Shown here: piece by piece, positions 60,392-64,000 of the stretch
Position numbering within the stretch: position 1 is the first letter of the stretch
Layout of the letters: each line of letters starts with the position of its first letter
Assembly (NCBI GenBank): GCA_016195405.1
Contig: JACPZP010000031.1
Span: 28,867-92,866 of the forward strand
From: Planctomycetota bacterium
Lineage (GTDB): Bacteria > Planctomycetota > Planctomycetia > Gemmatales > Gemmataceae
Reading direction: 5' to 3'
Length of the DNA stretch: 64,000 nucleotides
Position numbers and translations under genes: made by a program
The notes under the pieces: model-generated
The model's input: the letters and a program-made list of their open reading frames with translations, nothing else
Told to the model about the DNA's origin: nothing
Database searches by the model: none

Positions 60392-61264
60392 TCAACCTTT
60401 TTCGACACCGGCAATCGGACTTTTGAGCAGGAGGGCAGGGCATGGAGCGCCGCGCAGAATCTTCTCCGCAACGCTGCCCAGGAGCAACCGGCGAAGGCCC
60501 GTCCGGCCGTGAGTTCCCATCACGATCAGGTCGCAGGGAGCTTCAAGAGCAACACGGATAATTGCATCCGCTGGGTCGCCTTCTTCCAGGCGAAACTCGG
60601 CATTGCAGTCCGGTTTCTGGCAGCGCCGAAGTTTGTCTTCCAACTCACGCCGGCGGCCGGCAGATTGCTCGGCAATTTTTTCAAACTCGGCGTAAGGGAC
60701 CACCGGCTCGGGCACGGCAACGTGCAAGACGATCAAGCGTGCATGGTAATCGCGAGTAAGGGTGAACGCGACATCGAGAGCCGCTTCGGACGAATCCGAA
60801 AAGTCAGTTGGGCAGAGGATGGTTTGGAATTTCGGCGCCGCGGAGCTTTGCTTGACCGTCAACACCGGACACGTTGCTGAGTGCAATACCTTTTCCGCGA
60901 CGCTCCCCAAAAGCAGCCGGCCAAGGCCACTTCTCCCATGAGTCCCCAAAACAATCAAGCCAGCTTCGATCTCCTGCGAGACTCTGAGAATTTCATCGGC
61001 CGCATCGCCGTCTTCCAGTCGATGCTCGATGCGGACATTCTGGTCGGGGGCCCGCACTTCGCGGAGGGCTTGACGCGGTCCCTCGTAATACTCATCAGGG
61101 TTTTGTTCCATCAATACTTGATCCTGACCGAGCGGCGGCGGCACGACGTAAAGCGCGACGATGCCGGCGCCGCAATCTCGAGCCAGCGCGCACGCCAGCG
61201 GGAAAGCGTGTTGGGCGCTTTCCGAGAAATCGGTGGGAAACAGAATGGTGTGAATCGGCAACAT
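60392..61264 (-). CDS. Tandem universal stress protein (UspA)
   Basis: 290 residues made of two Usp domains, each with the ATP-binding G-x2-G-x9-G-S/T pattern: GTHGRSGLGRLLLGSVAEKVL near residue 120 and GTHGRTGLRRLLLGSVAEKIL near residue 265, with ILFPTDFSESAQHA and ILCPTDFSDSSEAA starts. Usp proteins respond to starvation and oxidative stress. ATG 61264 follows the preceding stop by two bases, so the genes are coupled. Confidence 0.93.
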   Translation of the reverse strand: MLPIHTILFPTDFSESAQHAFPLACALARDCGAGIVALYVVPPPLGQDQVLMEQNPDEYYEGPRQALREVRAPDQNVRIEHRLEDGDAADEILRVSQEIEAGLIVLGTHGRSGLGRLLLGSVAEKVLHSATCPVLTVKQSSAAPKFQTILCPTDFSDSSEAALDVAFTLTRDYHARLIVLHVAVPEPVVPYAEFEKIAEQSAGRRRELEDKLRRCQKPDCNAEFRLEEGDPADAIIRVALEAPCDLIVMGTHGRTGLRRLLLGSVAEKILRGAPCPALLLKSPIAGVEKG

Positions 61265-61266
61265 GT

Positions 61267-61701
61267 TCAATCTTCCGCGGCGAGGTCCAGGTTAAATGCA
61301 TCCTGAATCAAATCGTTTTCCTTGGTCTCATGCTGTCGCACTTCGTTGACCCACGACAGCATCCTCTGCCGAAGGGAATCATCCGTTTCGGTTTGGCTTC
61401 CTGATTCATCGATTAGCTTTGCCAAGTCTTCGGTCAGCTTTTTGTGTTCACGTCGCAATCCTTCGATACTCCGTTCCAAGTGCGGTCCGATCTTCTTCAC
61501 GGCGTCCAGGTAGCCGTTTTCCTCCTCCAAACGGAAGTGCTTCTGCACATGGTTGTACGTGGCTGCAAGTCGGTCGTGCAAGTCGTCAAAACCGCTCTTT
61601 GCCGCCAGGCGCACGGAATCTTCCAGCGCTCGCAGGTCGCGCAGCAGTTGTGAATGGGCCGTTCGGAGGGCGCTTGCCAGGGCAGTCTCGGTGTCTGTCA
61701 C
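61267..61701 (-). CDS. Hemerythrin-like (HHE) di-iron protein
   Basis: 144 residues, four helices, with the hemerythrin His/Glu pattern: AHSQLLRDL, HVQKHFRLEEENGYL, REHKKLTEDL and RQHETKENDLIQDAF. It probably binds oxygen, NO or iron in the cytoplasm. ATG 61701 lies three bases after the PAC2 gene end and its stop lies two bases before the Usp start, so it belongs to one transcript. Confidence 0.85.
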   Translation of the reverse strand: MTDTETALASALRTAHSQLLRDLRALEDSVRLAAKSGFDDLHDRLAATYNHVQKHFRLEEENGYLDAVKKIGPHLERSIEGLRREHKKLTEDLAKLIDESGSQTETDDSLRQRMLSWVNEVRQHETKENDLIQDAFNLDLAAED

Positions 61702-61704
61702 AGT

Positions 61705-62637
61705 TCATCCTGCTTTCTTGAACAAATCGAGGAATCGGTCCTCATAGTCTTTGAACACACCAAGGCGGTCGAGTTCTTGTTTCAGTGCGAATGCTTGCGA
61801 ACGATCCTGCATTGCCTGCTCGAATAACTCTTCCAGATGCTTTTCGTCGCCGGCCGAGACGCGCTTGTCCTCTTCGGGCTCCGTACGGAACGCTTCCTCT
61901 TCATCCGGATGCTGTTGCTGTTCGAATGCCTTCTCCACGCGGGCCAGAATTTCCCCCAGTTGCTGATCCATGCTCTTGACCTGCTTGGCCAACTCGGTGA
62001 AATCCAATTCGATGCCGGCGATGGTCGTGAAAACTTCCAAGATCGCCTGCGACGCTTTCGGAAACGGAAGCTGGGCGAAGATGTGCGGCATCTCGCCCAA
62101 AAGACACGTGCCGCGGAGACCGTTCTCGCCGGCCACTCCCAACAGAACGCCGTTGAGCCCGCCGATGTTGCCGTCTTGAAGGATCTCCAATTCGAGGCGC
62201 TTTAGCTCTTCGAGGCTCTGCACGTCGGTCGCGGCCCCGAAGACGCGCGATAAATGCTCGGGGTGCATCTGCGTCGCCATGGCGGCGAACGTGAACACGC
62301 GCTCGACTCCAAGCTCTTTGGCGTATTCGACCAATTTGCGACAGAAGTGGTATTTCCCCAACGGCGGCTGGGCTTCACCGAGGAATACGACCAGATCGTG
62401 TTGCTTCTTCGGATCGGTCCAGAGAAAGAACCGGTTGGCCGGACGCCGCGCGATTTGAATCATGCCCTCCTTGACATCGACGTGATCGACGTCAAAAAGT
62501 TCGCTCGCCTCGTATTCGCTGATTAGATTCATTCCCAACTTGGCCAGGAGATAAAAGCCGGCGCTAAGGGCGACATTGCCCATGCCCGGCCAGACGGCGA
62601 CGAGCCACGGGTGAGTCAGCTTCGGTTGTTCCGCCAT
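61705..62637 (-). CDS. PAC2-family protein (proteasome-assembly-chaperone fold)
   Basis: 310 residues. PAC2 signatures are LVAVWPGMGNVALSAGFYLLAKLG, HDLVVFLGEAQPPLGKYHFCRKLVEYA, RVFTFAAMATQMHPEHLSRVFGAATD and LNGVLLGVAGENGLRGTCLLGEMPHIFAQLPFP. The C-terminal 100 residues are acidic and helical. Bacterial PAC2 proteins have unknown roles but often occur near stress genes. ATG 62637 follows AGAGGAGC; a palindromic element (62663-62715) separates it from the baeRF gene. Confidence 0.88.
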   Translation of the reverse strand: MAEQPKLTHPWLVAVWPGMGNVALSAGFYLLAKLGMNLISEYEASELFDVDHVDVKEGMIQIARRPANRFFLWTDPKKQHDLVVFLGEAQPPLGKYHFCRKLVEYAKELGVERVFTFAAMATQMHPEHLSRVFGAATDVQSLEELKRLELEILQDGNIGGLNGVLLGVAGENGLRGTCLLGEMPHIFAQLPFPKASQAILEVFTTIAGIELDFTELAKQVKSMDQQLGEILARVEKAFEQQQHPDEEEAFRTEPEEDKRVSAGDEKHLEELFEQAMQDRSQAFALKQELDRLGVFKDYEDRFLDLFKKAG

Positions 62638-62662
62638 CGGTGCAAGCTCCTCTTCGAGAACT

Positions 62663-62715
62663 GTGGCGACCGGTTTCCAACCGGTAGGTCCGGCAAGTTG
62701 GAAACTTGCCGCCAC
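62663..62715. repeat. Nested palindromic element (GTGGCG type)
   Basis: Arms GTGGCG and CGCCAC enclose the hairpins ACCGGTTTCCAACCGGT and GGCAAGTTGGAAACTTGCC. It lies between the baeRF stop (62717) and the PAC2 start. Confidence 0.75.
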
Positions 62716-62716
62716 A

Positions 62717-63886
62717 TCACGGCCGACTTCCTCTCTTGGCGAGCGGTAGGCAATAGATGGCCGCCACGGGTCCTTTCTCCGGCATCTTATCCGGCCTTAC
62801 CGCGTAGACGGTTCGGTCGTGTTCGAGGGTGGAGGCGGCGGCCAGGTTCAACAGATCTTCATCGCCCGGTTGTTCTTCCGCATGTTCCTCCACTTGGCTG
62901 CCGACTGAATCAAACGTCCCCCAGCAATGCCGACCCTCAGCCACGAATAACGTCTCGCTGCGACCCTCATGAGCGGCAGCGACGATCTCGGTCAACTCAT
63001 GGCTGGTACGGCCGGTTCCAACGAGTTGCCGGTATTGGGCGGCTGCTCTATCTTGTGCCTCGCTAAACCGCGGCGCGACCAGAGCCCAGGCGCGATCGTG
63101 CAGCTCCTTAATGCTGAGCCGATCTGGATTGCCCTTCAGTCCTTCTGCAACGAGATGGGGATAAGTGTTAGCCTCACGGTAAATCGGCTGCAAGTAGTCG
63201 ACCGAGGCCAGCACGAGCGGCGCCTTCTCCTCGCGAAGCAAGGGATGCAAGGCCCGATCGATCTTTTGAAAATATAGGAGCAGATCGTCCTTGGCGTCAT
63301 CGATGCCCACGCCGTGTCCGGAGAAGATTGCGCCCCAAGTCCCTCCGGATGTGCGCCGGCTATGGAACGTCAGCATCTCATCGCGGTCATGAGTAACGAG
63401 CGCTTCGGCCAGATTCTTGGGCACGCTTTTCGTTTCGATATCGCTAATGCCGTAGTGCGTGCCCTGCAGCAGGCGAACCGCATTCTGACTGAACGCAAGA
63501 ACGTAAAAGCGGCCATTGCCCGCGAGCAAGGGTAGGAGCGGCGTGATGTGAAAGCGACCGCCCAAGACGGCCAAATCGGTGAACGCGATCGGGAGACGGT
63601 AGCTGCGCAGAAATCCGGGCGCAAGAAAGAACGCCAGCCCATCGGATTGATTTTTCCAGAAAACGCTGTTCTCCACCAGCTGCCGTGCCGGCTCCAACAG
63701 CTTCCTGGCATCGGGCATGCGCCGGCCGGCAGCGACCAAGCGCTTCTCCACTTCGACCAAGTGCCCCCGCCAGCGAATGGGGTCAACTTCGCTGCCGCCG
63801 CGGTGCGTGGGCATATAGATGGAGACGCAGGGTGATTGCGCTGGTGTCACGAGCGTTCGGATATCGGAGCGCGTAATAAAGTCCAT
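62717..63886 (-). CDS. Bacterial archaeo-eukaryotic release-factor (baeRF) family protein
   Basis: 390 residues in the layout of the bacterial eRF1-like family: SPCVSIYMPTHRGG, a mid-protein FYVLAFSQNAVRLLQG strand-helix, LLREEKAPLVLASVDYLQPIYREANTYPHLVAEGLKGNPD, and the C-terminal HEGRSETLFVAEGRHCWGTFD, then RTVYAVRPDKMPEKGPVAAIYCLPL. These proteins are linked to translation or stress, but no function is proven. ATG 63886 follows GGAGG; a longer frame to 63988 reads across the promoter. First gene of the stress/respiration cluster. Confidence 0.85.
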   Translation of the reverse strand: MDFITRSDIRTLVTPAQSPCVSIYMPTHRGGSEVDPIRWRGHLVEVEKRLVAAGRRMPDARKLLEPARQLVENSVFWKNQSDGLAFFLAPGFLRSYRLPIAFTDLAVLGGRFHITPLLPLLAGNGRFYVLAFSQNAVRLLQGTHYGISDIETKSVPKNLAEALVTHDRDEMLTFHSRRTSGGTWGAIFSGHGVGIDDAKDDLLLYFQKIDRALHPLLREEKAPLVLASVDYLQPIYREANTYPHLVAEGLKGNPDRLSIKELHDRAWALVAPRFSEAQDRAAAQYRQLVGTGRTSHELTEIVAAAHEGRSETLFVAEGRHCWGTFDSVGSQVEEHAEEQPGDEDLLNLAAASTLEHDRTVYAVRPDKMPEKGPVAAIYCLPLAKRGSRP

Positions 63887-63924
63887 CGGAGCCTCCGGTC
63901 GTTTGTTTGAGCAAGAATCCTTTA

Positions 63925-63941
63925 AGCAATGCTCGTGCCGG
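63925..63941 (-). promoter_or_regulatory. Sigma-54 (RpoN) promoter upstream of the baeRF gene
   Basis: On the minus strand CCGGCACGAGCATTGCT matches the consensus YTGGCACGRNNNTTGCW at 16 of 17 positions, including the GG (-24) and GC (-12) pairs at the right spacing. A start at about 63914 would leave a leader of about 28 bases before the ATG at 63886, including its GGAGG. This should drive the eight-gene cluster. An NtrC-type activator is encoded elsewhere in the window (8055-9407). Confidence 0.7.
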
Positions 63942-64000
63942 AACGTCACAGCGAAGAAAATGAGTGCGGAAGGATGATCGGACCCCAAGATTCTTCTGCT

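Overview
The window looks like a chromosomal segment of a planctomycete (Planctomycetota; a Gemmataceae-like or related lineage is plausible, but no rRNA is present to prove it). The evidence is the protein content: a DUF1559 pilin-like protein, a DUF1501 protein, a TIGR03067-type secreted protein, a large Ser/Thr kinase fused to a beta-helix ectodomain, von Willebrand A (Bat-like) membrane proteins, many secreted proteins of unknown function, and high GC. There is no prophage, integrase, transposase or CRISPR array. Many gaps carry nested palindromes or short tandem repeats.

Layout. 1-5.9 kb: tail of an ABC ATPase, Cu/Zn superoxide dismutase, a ferritin-like/VIT1 membrane protein, a short-chain dehydrogenase, a degenerate M24 peptidase-like protein, a gamma carbonic anhydrase and an arginase-family protein. 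6-12.4 kb (minus strand): a histidine kinase/sigma-54 activator pair leading into a membrane protein and a DUF2891 protein, then two unknowns. 12.5-21.3 kb: Sir2, FolD, an AI-2E-type permease, DUF1559, a HEAT lipoprotein, a TauE-like permease, a glycosyltransferase, a TolC-like protein and a PhnD-like binding protein. 21.4-26.1 kb: a Bat-type operon whose last gene is broken. 26.4-35.6 kb: HAD, VOC and secreted proteins, rhamnulokinase, a TPR protein, UppP and a PAP2-like protein. 35.9-47.4 kb: the giant kinase, a MoeB/rhodanese gene followed by a probable selenoprotein, membrane proteins, DUF1501, and an McsA-McsA-McsB arginine-phosphorylation operon. 47.5-56.4 kb: two large membrane proteins, a methyltransferase, Rex, tRNA-Gln and tRNA-Leu, a sulfite-oxidase-like enzyme and a glucose-6-phosphate dehydrogenase carrying a cyclic-nucleotide-binding domain. 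56.4-63.9 kb (minus strand): eight collinear genes, baeRF, PAC2, hemerythrin, tandem UspA, DUF3365 haem protein, Rieske, cytochrome b and octahaem cytochrome, preceded by a near-consensus sigma-54 promoter.

The two strongest points are these. First, an ArsC/thioredoxin-like gene at 39719-40066 is read correctly only if an in-frame TGA is translated, giving a U-x-x-C redox motif, with a SECIS-like hairpin just downstream of the TGA. Second, the 56.4-63.9 kb cluster couples a Rieske/cytochrome b quinol-oxidising module and a membrane-anchored octahaem cytochrome to stress proteins, apparently under sigma-54 control. All functions are inferred from recognised motifs and family resemblance; no database search was run.
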